NCBI GenBank assembly: GCA_012274445.1
Contig: JAAROD010000004.1
Location: forward strand, 2,232,001-2,296,000
Source: Sclerotiophoma versabilis
Taxonomy: Eukaryota > Ascomycota > Dothideomycetes > Pleosporales > Didymellaceae
Direction: 5' to 3'
Length of the DNA stretch: 64,000 nucleotides
Program-made: the position numbers and the translations under genes
The notes under the pieces: model-generated
Database searches by the model: none
What the model was told of the DNA's origin: nothing
Seen by the model: only the letters and a program-made list of their open reading frames with translations
Part shown: positions 33,801 to 45,370 of the stretch, one piece after another
Position numbering within the stretch: position 1 is the stretch's first letter
Layout of the letters: the number at the start of each line of letters is the position of its first letter

Positions 33801-34901
33801 ATGGCACCATCATCAACCAAGCAGTGGAAGGTCGAGGGAAAGACCGGTTTCGACGCTCTGAAGCTTGAGGAGAGCGCGCCCATTCCCAAGATCGGCGACA
33901 AGGACGTCCTCGTCAAGAGTATGCACCTTTAATACCATATCAGCATGTAGCGCGCCTGCTAATCTCTTCTAGTCAACGGAGCATCACTCAACTACCGCGA
34001 CCTCATCATCCCCAAGGGAAAATACCCTTTCCCTGCTAAAGACAGTGTTGTTCCCGGTTCAGACGGTGCTGGTGTCGTTGAGTCCGTTGGTAGCGGCGTC
34101 ACACGTTTCAAGCCCGGCGATCGTGTCGTTACACTCTTCAACTCCGGTCATATCGCCGGCTCTCTCGATGCAGCATCATTGTCGACCGGTCTCGGCGGTG
34201 CTATCGACGGCACACTGCGCGAGTATGGCGTTTTCGACGAGCAGGGCCTTGTTGCAGCACCCAAGAACTTGAACGATCTCGAGGCGAGCACACTGAGCTG
34301 TGCGGGACTGACAGCGTGGAATGCGCTGTACGGATTGGAGAGCAGAGCACTGAAGCCAGGACACTGGGTCCTTACCCAGGGTACAGGCGGTGTTTCCATC
34401 TTCGCACTTCAGTTCGCTAAGGCTGCTGGCGCACGCGTCATTGCTACCACATCCTCGGCCTCCAAGGCTGAGACCCTCAAGAAGCTCGGCGCTGACCACA
34501 TAATCAACTACAAGGAGACACCCAACTGGGGTGAGAAGGCCAAGGAGCTCACCGGCGGCGTGGGCGTGCAGCATGTCGTTGAGGTTGGCGGCCCCACAAC
34601 CATGGCCCAGAGCCTGAAGGCCATTGCTATCGACGGTGTCATTACCATCATTGGCTTCATTGGCGGCATGGAAAAGAACCAACCCACCTTCCTCGAGACG
34701 CTGAACAACATCTGCACAGTCCGTGGTATCTTAGTCGGCAGCAGGCTGCAGATGGAGGACATGGTTCACGCAATCGAGGCGAACGATCTTCACCCTGTTG
34801 TTGATGAGAAGGTCTTTGAGCTCAAGGACCTCAAGGAGGCTTATGAGTACATGTGGGACCAGAAGCACTTTGGTAAGCTTACCATTAAGGTGTCATCCTA
34901 G
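33801..34901 (+). CDS. Zinc-free NAD(P)-dependent alcohol dehydrogenase-like MDR
   Basis: Predicted 348 aa from two exons (33801-33918, 33973-34901). The N-terminal GroES-like half reads VNGASLNYRDLIIPKGKYPF and VPGSDGAGVVESVGSGV. The hinge GLTAWNALYGL leads into the Rossmann motif VLTQGTGGVSIFALQFAKA, followed by VIATTSSASKAETLKKLGAD (an NADPH-type basic/Ser pattern after strand beta-2). The C-terminal FELKDLKEAYEYMWDQKHFG-KLTIKV is the family end. The catalytic zinc cysteines of classic ADHs are absent (NYRDL in place of the CHTD-type motif). It resembles the fungal and bacterial 'zinc-type alcohol dehydrogenase-like' reductases that reduce quinones or aldehydes. Cytosolic. Substrate unknown. 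Confidence 0.93.
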
Positions 34902-35324
34902 ACCCAAGAAGGAAGTTTGTAGCTCGGTAATGAGATAAGCCCTAAGCATACAAATGGGCAGAATGAAATCTAAATGATCAACACATTGCACTTTTTACGC
35001 CCGTCCCCAGTATTCTACGCTGCAATCCAGGACTTGTTGCCCTCAACACGCCTGTACAGCCTCAGAAGTCTTCGGCGCTTTGCTTACACGGACACTTGTG
35101 ACCTCTCCAGCGAGCGGTCTCGGATTTCTATCCAATGATAACCAGTCAGTAGAACACATCGAAGAGCGAGCATCCTGGGCATGTATTGGAGGGAGTCAAG
35201 AGCCTAATCGAGTCTCTTGGAGGTAGTCAGTGTAGTCAAACACCGGGCTTGGGTCTTAATGTCGTCAGAATTGCCATCCTCAGTCTTGGACGTTGGGAAG
35301 TTGGGAAGGGAAAAAGTGTATCCA

Positions 35325-35363
<39 letters not shown>

Positions 35364-35542
35364 AGTACAGTTCATTGATTCATGCAGCCTTTACGGCTGG
35401 TGGGGTATCTCAAGGACGGAACTCCAAAATGCTCAAGAACAACCCCCAAGAAACAGAACCGAAGGGAAATGCCTCCCAAGAAACTAAACCGGAAAAACAT
35501 AACCCGAGAAACAAAACGCCAGTACCCTGTATACCTCCACGA
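34902..35542. other. Convergent intergenic region with microsatellite
   Basis: Between the stop of the MDR gene and the stop of the Ulp1-type protease gene. Contains the (GAT)13 repeat and otherwise no coding signal. Confidence 0.55.
35325..35363. repeat. (GAT)13 microsatellite
   Basis: Thirteen uninterrupted GAT units in the convergent 3' region between two genes. Confidence 0.95.
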
Positions 35543-37733
35543 TCAATAATCCAACTCCGTTGCATGCCCAGTAATCATCGTCATCGCCAGTCGCTCCCTA
35601 GCCTCCAGCATGCCATTGCATGCCACAACCTTCTTGCAGTCATCACCGCGCAGCAATACCAGGGCGTTCAAAAGCACAAAAACACCACAATCGCTCCCAT
35701 TCAGCTGTCGAGAGCTGCGCTGAAGCTCGACAACTGTCCATTCCTCTGTCTTCCACAACTCTTTCAATTCATGCCGGAGGTATTCACGAAGTTTCTGGAC
35801 GTACTTCGACCCGTCCCATCCAAGCGAGTCCAGATACTCGATTATCCGATCTTGAGGCTTTACTGCTAACAGGCGCCAGTGGGATCCATCGCAAATCGGG
35901 AACAGAACGAGCTTAGCGTCCAGAAACTGTTTGCCGCCAAGACCGACCCTACCGGCCCATCGCTCTACCTTCTTTACGCCGCCCTTGATCGAGGTGTACC
36001 AATGTGACGAGAAAGCATGGTATGGGGGAGCTGGACCACCGCGCTTGTATACAAAGCCGCAGTCCTCGTTCAAAGTTTTCATAATAATGAAGAGGTATTG
36101 ATTGACAATCTCGTCGTTGAGCCATGCTTTCGCGCTGCCATTGAATTGGTTGGGTAGCAGAGTGCCGAAGTCCCGGGCGGTGATCTTGTCGGGGATGATC
36201 GAATAGGACTCATTGCGACCATGCTTAGATTTTGTGGCTATATCTTCGAGCTTCGCGCGCTCTGTATCCGAGAGTGGGGCGATAAGTGGCTTAGGAGGGG
36301 GTGGCGGAGGTGGCTGCTTCGCAAGGAGGTTCTTGAAGTCCTCTTCAAGGTCTTGAAGAAGCTCCTTAGACAGCTGAGATTCTTCGAGAGAGTCTTCCAA
36401 GGAAGGGCCGTCGACTGAATCGTCCGAGTCGTCTGAGTCGGAAGAGGAGTCAGGCTCCTTAAAAGTGACAGCCTCGAGATCTTCGGCGTCCTCATTTTCG
36501 TCATCGTCATTCTCGAAGTTGGGCCGGGGGGTTGGAGAACGGATTGACTCGAGCGTAGAATCCAGCATTTCGCTAATGCGCTCATCAACGTAGTATGACT
36601 TCACGTGACCTTGCGGAGCCCATCGGATGCTCTTTCTCCGAGCAGGTGAAGGTGATGGCGTGCGTAAGGATTCGAGAGTGCTGCTAAGGTTGGTAGCGTT
36701 GGGGAGACATGAGAGATCAATGTCGATGGTTTCGGTAGGGTAAAGGAAGTGATGCTCGGCTGTGGTCCGTGCTTCGGCGTCTCGGTTTCCCCGCGCCTCA
36801 AGCTCAGCCTTGTATTGGGCGCTGGCCTCTTGTGCATGGACTGCAACTGCAGGGGCATCGAAGCCGAGGATTGAAGACTCCAGTATCTTTTTCTTCAGCT
36901 CGGTGATGGTGGGGTTGGGTGTGGTTGGTAAAGCGAAGGTGTGATCGAGTTGGCTTAGGACTGGTGAGGTGACAGTGACTTCCTCTACAGCCCGCAACTG
37001 CTTCTTAAGGAGCTGCTTCCGCATCGGGGTGGCTGAGGAGCAGCGACGAATAGCAAATTGAGAGTTCGGAGAGATGATCCTCGTCTTGGGTGTGAGTAAC
37101 TTCCTCTCAGGGCGTCGTAGCCAACTAATGCTGGTAGGAGAGCCGGTCTTCGGGTTATGGAGTGGTGTGCCTGAGTCGACGTTGTCCATCGACCAGTCAA
37201 GACTGTCATCAATATCATCACCGTGAAGGTCTCCAGAGTAGTGAGGTGTAGGAGGGGTCTCGAGCCACAAAGTGGGGGTGTGGGCGACGTCAGGGTCTTG
37301 ACGACCTTCGGGGTCGCATCTGCGCGTTGGGGTCACGGGCGTGAGACCTGCATCGACGAGGCGTCGCTTTGATGCGCCATCCTCTCTGACGACTGGCACT
37401 GCGAGAATCTGCTGCTGGCGCGTGAAGCGCTGCTTTAGGCGTTGAGGTATCCTGAATACCTCAAGGGTGATGGATGTTGCGAAATGGGCAAGTGTGGTGA
37501 AGTAGGACGCACTTGTGGCAGGGGCGGTCGCTTCTTCGTTGTTGAGATCCTCTGGCCACGAGCCTGGGATTTGGCGTGCTAGTGATGAGTAAAATTCCTG
37601 CCGCGGTGTGAGCCCATTGTCAGACAAAGAGCGATGATGAAAGACAAACCTGGGGCTCTGCAGCGACTGTGTCGCCTTGGAAGCCGACAGGAATGTCAAA
37701 GGCGTAACCAAAGTCACGCTTTGAGGAAGCCAT
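35543..37733 (-). CDS. Ulp1-family (C48) SUMO/NEDD8-type cysteine protease
   Basis: Predicted 712 aa from two exons (37733-37650 and 37597-35543, intron 52 nt). The upstream start, MASSKRDFGYAFDIPVGFQG, is preferred to the in-exon methionine at 37717 because it gives a clean phase-0 junction. The first 480 residues are disordered and rich in Ser/Pro/Thr and acidic patches (SDSDDSDDSVDG), plus a PPPPPPPKP run. The C-terminal 200 residues are the peptidase C48 domain: AWLNDEIVNQYLFIIM (substrate-binding entry), catalytic His in CDGSHWRLLAV, Asp in IIEYLDSLGWDG, Gln in SSRQLNGSDCGVFVL and Cys in the same motif. The triad is complete, so activity is expected. Role: maturation or removal of SUMO (or NEDD8) from nuclear targets. 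Confidence 0.93.
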
Positions 37734-38286
37734 CGCGATATGCGAGCAGCTGTTCACGCGTTGGTTGTGGTACAAGTGCAGTTGCGGACGGCTGGTGGAA
37801 GAACAGTGCTGGAAGTCGCGACGCGTTTAAGTGGGGAGCGAAGGAAGCGGGAGCGCTTCCGCGAGTTTATCTGGCAGGAGCGGTGGGCCCGAGCGGGCGC
37901 TAGACTGTAAACAGCCCGATGAACACCCGACGAGCCACACTCAGCAGACCTCATTCATCATGTGACTGGTCTGCGGAAGCAGGTTTCGCCGCTCCGATCG
38001 GCGGCTGAAGCCAAGCACAGCGGCATCCGTGCAGTGTGCTACGCATGCCAATTCATGCTCTATTCTTGTGCTGAACCTTGCTATCGCTCGTGATATCCCT
38101 CTGCTCACTCAGTACGCCTTCTGGTCCTATTACTCGCCCCCGCAAACCCCATACTCTCTGTGCATCTGGTTGCCCGCTGGTGGCACGTCATCTGCCAAGT
38201 TTGAAAGGGCAATAACCCCTCGACAGCTCGACCTCCACAACAAACGACCCCCACCTGCCTATCACCACACCCGCCGCGCCGCAACC
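37734..38286. promoter_or_regulatory. Shared divergent promoter, Ulp1-type protease / PP2A
   Basis: About 550 bp between two head-to-head starts. No ORF of note. The organisation implies a bidirectional promoter; no specific element was identified. Confidence 0.5.
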
Positions 38287-39533
38287 ATGGACACGAACAT
38301 GGAGGACGTCAAGATGCCCGAGCCCATGCAGCTCTCGTCAGTCCCGGCGTCTGAGCCCACCACAATCCCCACCCTGGACGGCTGGATTGAGAGCCTGATG
38401 CAATGCAAGCAATTGGCGGAAAGCGATGTACAGAGGCTGTGCGACAAGGTACGCTGCAATGCGCGTAGACAGCCCGCGGCAGGGAAATGGAGGCTAACGA
38501 TCTGGTGTGGTAGGCTCGTGAAGTGCTTCAGGAAGAGTCGAATGTACAACCTGTGGTATGTGCCTATGTTCTGATTCTACGATGCTACGGCTCACACTTG
38601 CGCAGAAATGTCCCGTCACAGTCTGCGGTGACATCCACGGACAGTTTCACGATCTGATGGAACTGTTCAAGATCGGCGGCCCCAATCCAGACACGAACTA
38701 CCTCTTCATGGGTACGTTCATCGCCAATGTTGCCATGTCGCGTGCTGACCCCTTTCAGGTGACTACGTTGATCGAGGATACTTCTCCGTCGAGACCGTGA
38801 CCCTTCTCGTTGCTCTTAAGATTCGATACCCCCAGCGCATTACCATCCTCCGCGGAAACCACGAGTCGAGACAGATTACCCAAGTGTACGGCTTCTACGA
38901 CGAGTGCCTCCGCAAGTACGGCAACGCCAATGTCTGGAAGTATTTCACAGACCTCTTTGACTACCTCCCTCTTACCGCCTTGATTGACAATCAGATCTTC
39001 TGTTTGCACGGTGGTCTCTCCCCCAGCATCGACACGCTCGACAACATCAGGGCGCTTGACCGCATTCAGGAGGTACCACACGAAGGGCCCATGTGCGATC
39101 TTCTCTGGTCCGACCCCGATGACAGGTGTGGTTGGGGAATATCTCCTCGTGGTGCGGGTTACACATTCGGTCAGGACATCTCGGAGGCTTTCAACCACAA
39201 CAATGGTTTGACGCTTGTGGCACGAGCCCATCAGCTCGTTATGGAGGGTTACAACTGGTCGCAAGATAGAAATGTCGTAACTATCTTTTCAGGTAAGTCT
39301 TTCCCTGATGCTTGTTGCTCTCCTTGCTAACACTTGCAGCACCGAACTACTGCTACAGGTGCGGTAACCAAGCGGCCATTATGGAGATTGATGAGCACCT
39401 CAAGTACACTTTGTATGTTACGGCCTTCATCATATGCTTACTCAACTGACACGATGATAGCTTGCAATTTGACCCCTGCCCGCGCGCTGGCGAACCGATG
39501 GTCTCGCGTAGGACTCCGGACTACTTCTTGTAG
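38287..39533 (+). CDS. Serine/threonine protein phosphatase PP2A catalytic subunit
   Basis: Predicted 329 aa from six exons (38287-38448, 38514-38555, 38606-38711, 38759-39292, 39340-39412, 39461-39533). All PPP-family metal and catalytic motifs are present: VCGDIHGQFHDL, FMGDYVDRGYFS (spanning an intron), ITILRGNHESRQ, and the later histidines in LVARAHQLVMEGYNW. The C-terminus is the invariant TPDYFL, the site of carboxyl-methylation and B-subunit control in PP2A. The first 25 residues (MEDVKMPEPMQL...) are an extra N-terminal tail typical of filamentous fungi. It acts with A and B subunits in the cytosol and nucleus on cell-cycle, stress and morphogenesis substrates. Confidence 0.98.
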
Positions 39534-40719
39534 AGAACACGAATGTTCCACAGTACATGGCATGATAGAGCAGGAGAGCAACATAATACGAACCGTCCAT
39601 GACCATGCATGGCAACACGTTGGCTTGCCGACAGTACGCGCCTGATGATGATTTTCCATGACGCTGAGGGGACGTGACCAGGGCTTGCGAACCTAAAGCT
39701 CTGGCACAGCTGGCCATTTATGATGATTGCTATTGCTATTGCTATGCAGGCAAGTCACCTAGACTCAGAAGCTGTACATTAGTAGGCACATGCAAATTCA
39801 CAATGAGTGATGACTTTTGTTTTCTGAGAGGTCTTTCTCCTTTGGACTATGGTGCCTTTCATTCGAAGAGTAGTTCCACTCTTCTAAGATCCGCTAGCCG
39901 CTAGCTCTTTGTTTTTGACACGTCTAGATTGTTTACAAGCATGCTAGATGTGGTCTTCACTCACTACTTGTCATGATCTTGTTTGCTTCCACCACGGTCT
40001 GTTGCACGCGATGTTCTTCCCCCTCACCACACATTCGGATATTCTGTTCTTAGCCACCGAGACCGATCATCTACGTTTTTGATCATACAAATGCGAAACT
40101 GTTCCGCCTATCATTACCATATTATTTCCGTTGGTTGAGTCCCGTTGTCTGACACTGAGTACATTCCGCTGGTCCTGATACAGTTGCAACGCCAACATGG
40201 CACCAAGCCTGACTTGGTCTTCTGAGTGCGTCGATATTGGTTTTTCGCATCTCCTCGACGCTGGCAACCCAAGCAGCACCTTTGAGAGCTTGGGCACTCC
40301 TTCATCCTCACTCACCCGCAGCTGCAGAGCTGCAAAGGGGTATGAGAAAAGGAATGATGCAATCAAGAGATTGGCTTTGAGGTAGTGCTGCATGTAATGT
40401 AGCTCTGAATCTACACTGTATGTGAGGTGCATTTGCTGCCATGGTACCGTGTGCATGTTCAAGTGAAATTTCTTACCGTTCCTGTACTATGCTATTAATC
40501 GGTAGTCAATCACCACATCGTTATATAGCCATAGACGGTTGTCCTTGTTGTTGGGTTAATCGTCCCTTTAACGGGTGATCATGCATTTCTTATCAACTGA
40601 TGCTCCACCAGGTTGATATTCAAGTAAAAGCACTGCATACGAACTGGTGCGGGAACTCGAGCAGCACGCGTACGAGTCTCGCTACTCAGCTCTTATTTCA
40701 CCGATAGCGATAGTCTTGC
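39534..40719. other. Convergent intergenic 1.2 kb, no gene supported
   Basis: Lies between the PP2A stop and the stop of a minus-strand MFS gene. A 131-codon minus frame (40462-40067) has no recognisable domain and overlaps plus-strand frames of similar quality, so it is not called. Short (ATTGCT)-like tandem units occur near 39727-39746. Confidence 0.45.
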
Positions 40720-42263
40720 TTAATCATCATTATGCCCTCTTTCCTCCTTCCTCCCAATGAACAACGCAGCCAACACCGCTGTGACTGCACACATTCCAGC
40801 CAATACTGCATTCATATTTCCGTATCCAATTCTCTCCCTCAGTGCACCAGCCACAAGCGGACCTACGGTCAACCCGCCACTGAAAACCATGCTGTTAATA
40901 CCGTACAATTGCGCCCACGGTGCTCCCTCAGTGAAGATATCCTTGTTTGCTTTCGAGTAATTCTCCACTAATCGTCCGGCCTCGACAATACTAGGTGAGC
41001 CGATGATGGCGAGTCCCGCGCCATTCAGGGCGAGAACAGAGGCATAGAGTGCAATTAAGTGGCCGTTGCTGAGTTTGTCAAGGATTGCTGGTTCCTCGGG
41101 AACACGAAGCAGGATGAGAGTCGGTACTAGGAAGGCGAAGCCAATTACGGAAAACAGCCGTGCGCCGTAACGATCGACTGCCCATCCAAAGACAGGGCCG
41201 AGGAAGAAATCTGCGCCTCCCAGTGGGAGGAAGAGAAGTCCGGCTTTTAAACTGTCGAAATCGAAAGATGATTCGGCGACGAGTGGGACGGTAGCGTCGA
41301 AGGAGCCGAGAAGCGCGGCTTGCATGAAGGCGATGAGTATGGCGGTTAGGAGACCTGGGTTTTGGAGGAGGAGCAGAATCGGAAGTTCACGGGTAATTCG
41401 ATTCTTTGGGGGCGATAGAAGATATCGATCATCAGTGTCTGGAGTGTCCGAAGCCGGCAGCAGAGGTGTCTGCTCAGTGTCTTCGCTTTCACATCTGCCA
41501 TCGCTCTGCTGTGATTCTGTGCTGGAGTCCGAAGGCAAGAACTTGTCTCTGACTTTCTTCTCAACCATAAGGATCCGTAGAATAAAGTCGATGGCTACCA
41601 AACCAATTCCCACACCGAAGACACCGTTGTAGCCCGTCTTAGCGTACAGCAGACCACCGCAGATAGGCGAGAAGAGGCCAGCAACGGATATGAAGCTGAA
41701 GACTGTACCCATTGTCTTTCCGAGGTTCTCTTGCCCGACTGTCTCGACGATGATAGCTAGACCGAGAGTCCACACCACACCTGGTCCTATTAGTACATAC
41801 AAAGACACTAAAGCAATGAAGTGTTCTTACCTGCTGAAGCTCCCTGCAGCAACCTCGCAGTGACAAGCACCGCAATGCTCTGAGCAAAAGCAAACATGAC
41901 CGTTGCAGCCACTAGCATCAACAAGCTGATCGTGAACGGGAGCTGGCGCGAAGAAGCGAACTTGTCGGCGAGTACGCCAGCAATGGGCGAGGTGGCGCAC
42001 GAGGCTGCTGCATAGACGGCTAGGAGCATCGAGATCGTCCCTTGCACTTGTGATTCTGGGATGTCGACGCGGTCCTTGAGGAGGAAAGGTAGTACAGGGA
42101 CTATGAGCCCGTATAGGAAAAGGTCTGTGAAGGCGCCCATTCCAACGGTCGTGGTAATGAACAGGGTGTGTGAGCGCCATCGTAGGCCTGGTGGAGGCTT
42201 GTCGCCGCTGAGACCGAGTGAGTTGAGCATTATGGATGTATTATCGCTTGGTTTATGCGACAA
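40720..42263 (-). CDS. MFS transporter, DHA1/vesicular-amine-like
   Basis: Predicted 499 aa from two exons (42263-41831 and 41786-40720, intron 44 nt; junction QGASAG-PGVVWTL). Twelve membrane segments in two halves are visible. N-half marks: MGAFTDLFLYGLIVPVLPFL (TM1), GVLADKFASSRQLPF (motif A after TM2) and VLVTARLLQGASAGPGVVWT (TM4 with the motif B arginine). A long acidic cytoplasmic loop lies between TM6 and TM7 (SDSSTESQQSDGRCESEDTE). The C-half has GPVFGWAVDRYGARLFSVIG, a second motif A. The GxxxPVLPF-type TM1 and ASPGVVWT pattern resemble fungal transporters related to vesicular monoamine carriers and drug:H+ antiporters. An in-frame methionine at 42230 is an alternative start. Substrate unknown. 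Confidence 0.92.
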
Positions 42264-42882
42264 GGTCGAAGTTCTTATTGTCCCAAGCTAGCTTTTTCTG
42301 TCTCTTCTACTCTGTTGGCTACGTCAAATGGGTAGCCGCACCTAGACGTGAGTACTTCAGACGCGTTTAACGAAACCAAGAAGCTATCCGAATACAACGA
42401 ATATATATCCCCAGTTAGCATCGATGAAGTTGCAGATTTTCCGGCCTTCAAAATGATTTGCTCTGCGGTAGTGACGTCAGCTCAGGCTTATCTGATGTTA
42501 GCTCATATTTAAGCCCAAGTACACGATCCCCAAAGCTGCAAAGGAAGCCTTGTGTGACGAGATAGCTGTGTCGAGCCTCTTCAATGTATCTTGACTGTGG
42601 ACATAGATTTGGTGGTGATCATGGCTCACGAAGAAGGTTCAGTTTGTGTCTGGAAATGGTGAGGTCTCACAAAGAAACAATCCAAAATTGCGCAATCTGA
42701 AGACAGTATCATTAAGCTAGAAATGCGAGGCTGAGATGCGAATTGCGAAGGCCGGGGTAGAAGATATCCCACACGTGATCGTCCACTAGCGCATCGTCGG
42801 AATTCCCGAAGCTCAAGCTGCCGAACGACCTTCACATCCACGCGCCTCTCCAAACCAACTCGTATACTACTAGTCGCCCAAG
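42264..42882. promoter_or_regulatory. Divergent intergenic region, MFS / U1A
   Basis: About 620 bp between head-to-head starts. No coding content found. It should contain both promoters. Confidence 0.45.
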
Positions 42883-43808
42883 ATGGCAGACAGAATGGAA
42901 GGCGTAGTAATGAGCGGTGGCGTTCCGCAGATCGATGTCTCCAAGTATCCCGTACCCGTGGAAACGTAAGTCTTATACCACAGTAGCTGTTCAAGGTAGG
43001 TCTTGCCATACTGACACCGTGATTTCAGAATATACGTAAGTCCAACTATATGACACATGCGCACGCATTGCACACCGCGGCGCTCTAACAGCAATATAGG
43101 TCAACAACCTCGAAGAGCGCGTCAAGATCGACACGATGAAAGAAGCCCTCACACGAGTCTTCCAGTACTACGGCCCCATCCTCGACATAATCGCCAAGTC
43201 GTCCCTAAAGCGCAAAGGCCAGGCGTTTATCGTGTTCGACAGCGAGAAATCCGCGCTCGATGCCGTTGAGGAAATGAACGGCTTCGAGCTCTACGGCAAA
43301 GCGATCAAGGTCTCGCGCGCAAAAACCCACAGCGACGAGACCGTAAAGCGGAAAGCCGCAGAGATGTTTGAGGAGCACAAGAGGAAGCGCCTGATGCTCA
43401 AAGGTGAGTGCTTCCTTTCCGTCCACATCACAGCTGCGGTAATGCTAATACGAAACAGACTTCAAGCGCGCTGAAGAAGACGCCAAAGCTGCGACCCTGC
43501 CTTCCACAACCGAGACCCAAAAGCCCCGACCAGCCAAGTCTGGCGCCGCTGTTGTGCCCGACGAATACGTGCGGCCCAACAAGACGCTGTTCCTGCAGAA
43601 CATCCCGCGCGACGTGGACGAAGAAGCGCTGTCGGAGATCTTCGAGCGTTTCGAGGGGTTCAAGGAAGTACGTCTTGTGTCGGTGCGCGCGGTGGCGTTT
43701 GCCGAGTTCGAGAACGAGCAGTTTGCGATCACAGCCAAGGAGGCGACGAGTGGGACGCTGATTGGCAAGGAGGGCGTGCCAATGAAGGTTACTTATCAAA
43801 GGCAGTAG
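42883..43808 (+). CDS. U1A/U2B''-type spliceosomal RRM protein
   Basis: Predicted 247 aa from four exons (42883-42965, 43029-43035, 43100-43403, 43459-43808). The second exon is only 7 nt and encodes the TIY that starts RNP2; spliced, RNP2 reads TIYVNNLEERV. RRM1 continues with LTRVFQYYGPILDIIAKSS, and RNP1 is RKGQAFIVFD. A charged linker (HKRKRLMLKDFKRAEED) and a Pro-rich spacer lead to RRM2, LFLQNIPRDVDEEALSEIFE, ending with VPMKVTYQRQ. The two-RRM layout matches U1A/U2B''/SNF. Filamentous fungi often have one such protein for U1 or U2 snRNP, so either snRNP is possible. Nuclear. The gene is convergent with V-ATPase subunit D, 194 bp apart. Confidence 0.95.
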
Positions 43809-44002
43809 ACGGGGTGAACGCAGGGGACGAAGGGCAGAAAGTGAAGCAAAAGGGCACTATGATGTTTATGATACCTTGTTCTAATTACACATGGACGGTC
43901 GAAATGCAAGACTGTCGCTGTTCATCACGTTTGTGTTCCAAGTGGCACAGTGATGCAAGAAAGCTTCACAGCGAGGCGCTTCTGATACTTCCTAAAAGCT
44001 GC

Positions 44003-45005
44003 TTAGAAGATGACATCGCGGTTGTCCTCATCTCCCAGCAGGTCTTTACTCTCGCTCGCCTCCTCTGCAGCCTTCTGGGGCTCAGCCTCCGCATTGGCGG
44101 CCTCCGCGGCCTCTGCGGCCTTCTTCTCCTGTCTTATGGCCTCTTCAGCGGCAGCATCTCCCTTCTTCTTTGCGGATACTTTCTTCAGACGGTAGAACTC
44201 TTCTCGGTCCAGCTCGTCAAGCTCCGAGTTGATGTACTTGATCGTGTTCTCGGTTCGGGGAATAATGACGTGCTCACTGATGCAAGTTAGTTATAGCTTG
44301 GCCAGCGTCCCAAGACGGCTTACATGGCGTTCACACGGCGGTTGACCACCTTGATAACCTCATCCAAGATGACAAAAGCAGTCTGCAGACTCGCCAGCTC
44401 TACTAGTGTCTCCACTGCGCGCGCATATGTCTCTCTACACCTCTGGATCTGCTGGCCACCCTTTCCCAGACCTGTCAGTGCGAAGTCGTTGTTGGCCTCG
44501 ACTGTGTAGCTCTCGAACTGCGGCAGGAAGACACCGGAAACGTTCTCTTGCTTGGTGCGTACGCGGAAGCGCGCTTGCTTGGCAGACTCCTGGATCTGGT
44601 AGCCAATATCACCGCCCACGGCGTACGAGACTTCGGCGAGGGAGAAGGCGGCGACTTGCATGACCCTGCCCATCTTGCGCTTGGCTTCATCGATGCGGCG
44701 TGTGATCTCTGGGGTTGTCTTAGCTATGGTAAAGCGAATCAAGGACACGGCATAATCGCACCTCGGAAACGTCTGTGGAGGGTCAGTAGAGCGCAGGAGA
44801 GATAGCACACATCAATGCCTACTTTGTCAGGGCTTCACTCTTCCTCTTCAGCAGGTCGTGCCCCTGCTGGGCGGCCTTCAGCTTCGTCTTCATCAACCCC
44901 AGCGACTGGCGCGTGGGGAAGACTGCTTCTCTGGCCTAGCCGTGGTGTCAGTGGGCCAAGCAGTGCATAGCGGTGGGACATGGCACGTACGCCGCTGCCA
45001 GACAT
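44003..45005 (-). CDS. VMA8: V-type proton ATPase subunit D
   Basis: Predicted 265 aa from five exons: 45005-44991 (15 nt, MSGSG), 44935-44823, 44772-44762 (11 nt), 44708-44324 and 44276-44003. All phases agree. The conserved N-terminal helix reads AREAVFPTRQSLGLMKTKLK, then AAQQGHDLLKRKSEALTKRF and REITRRIDEAKRKMG. The middle contains SYAVGGDIGYQIQESAKQA and VTGVF-type SGVFLPQFE. The C-terminal coiled coil has RRVNAIEHVIIPRTENTIKY. The acidic Ala-rich tail (KAAEAAEAANAEAEPQKAAE) ends LLGDEDNRDVIF. Subunit D is the central rotor axle of the V1 sector, coupling ATP hydrolysis to proton pumping into the vacuole. It starts 365 bp from the divergent Syf1 gene. Confidence 0.97.
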
Positions 45006-45370
45006 GACTGCGACTTGTACAGTGAACGGGCAGGTCTACGATTGCAACCAAAAACAGCCGTGCAATGGCCGGCGTGTGGTGCGATAGGCGGACGAGGAGG
45101 GTGCAGGCGCTGGCGCTGGGCTGCTTGGCTTGGATTCGTGAAGCGCGCGGAGGGTGACGCAGCTACGCCGGCAGGGAGCTCGGACGCAACTGCCAACTCT
45201 CCATGTGGGGCCCGACTGGCTCCAAGACGGCACGCTGATTGGGCACGCAGCTGACCGCAAGACTCCGCGCGCTGCAACGCTCAGAACTTTAAACGCTGCA
45301 CGTTGCGACGACGCTCCCAGCAGCCCTCGCCCGCCGACACGGGCAGTCCACCGCCCACCCTGGCGCCGCA
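45006..45370. promoter_or_regulatory. Bidirectional promoter, VMA8 / SYF1
   Basis: 365 bp, GC-rich, between two head-to-head housekeeping genes. It must drive both. Confidence 0.55.

Noticed and set aside
40067..40462. A 131-codon minus-strand frame in the PP2A/MFS gap
   Set aside because: No signal peptide, domain or splice partner. Overlapping frames on the other strand are equally open over part of it.
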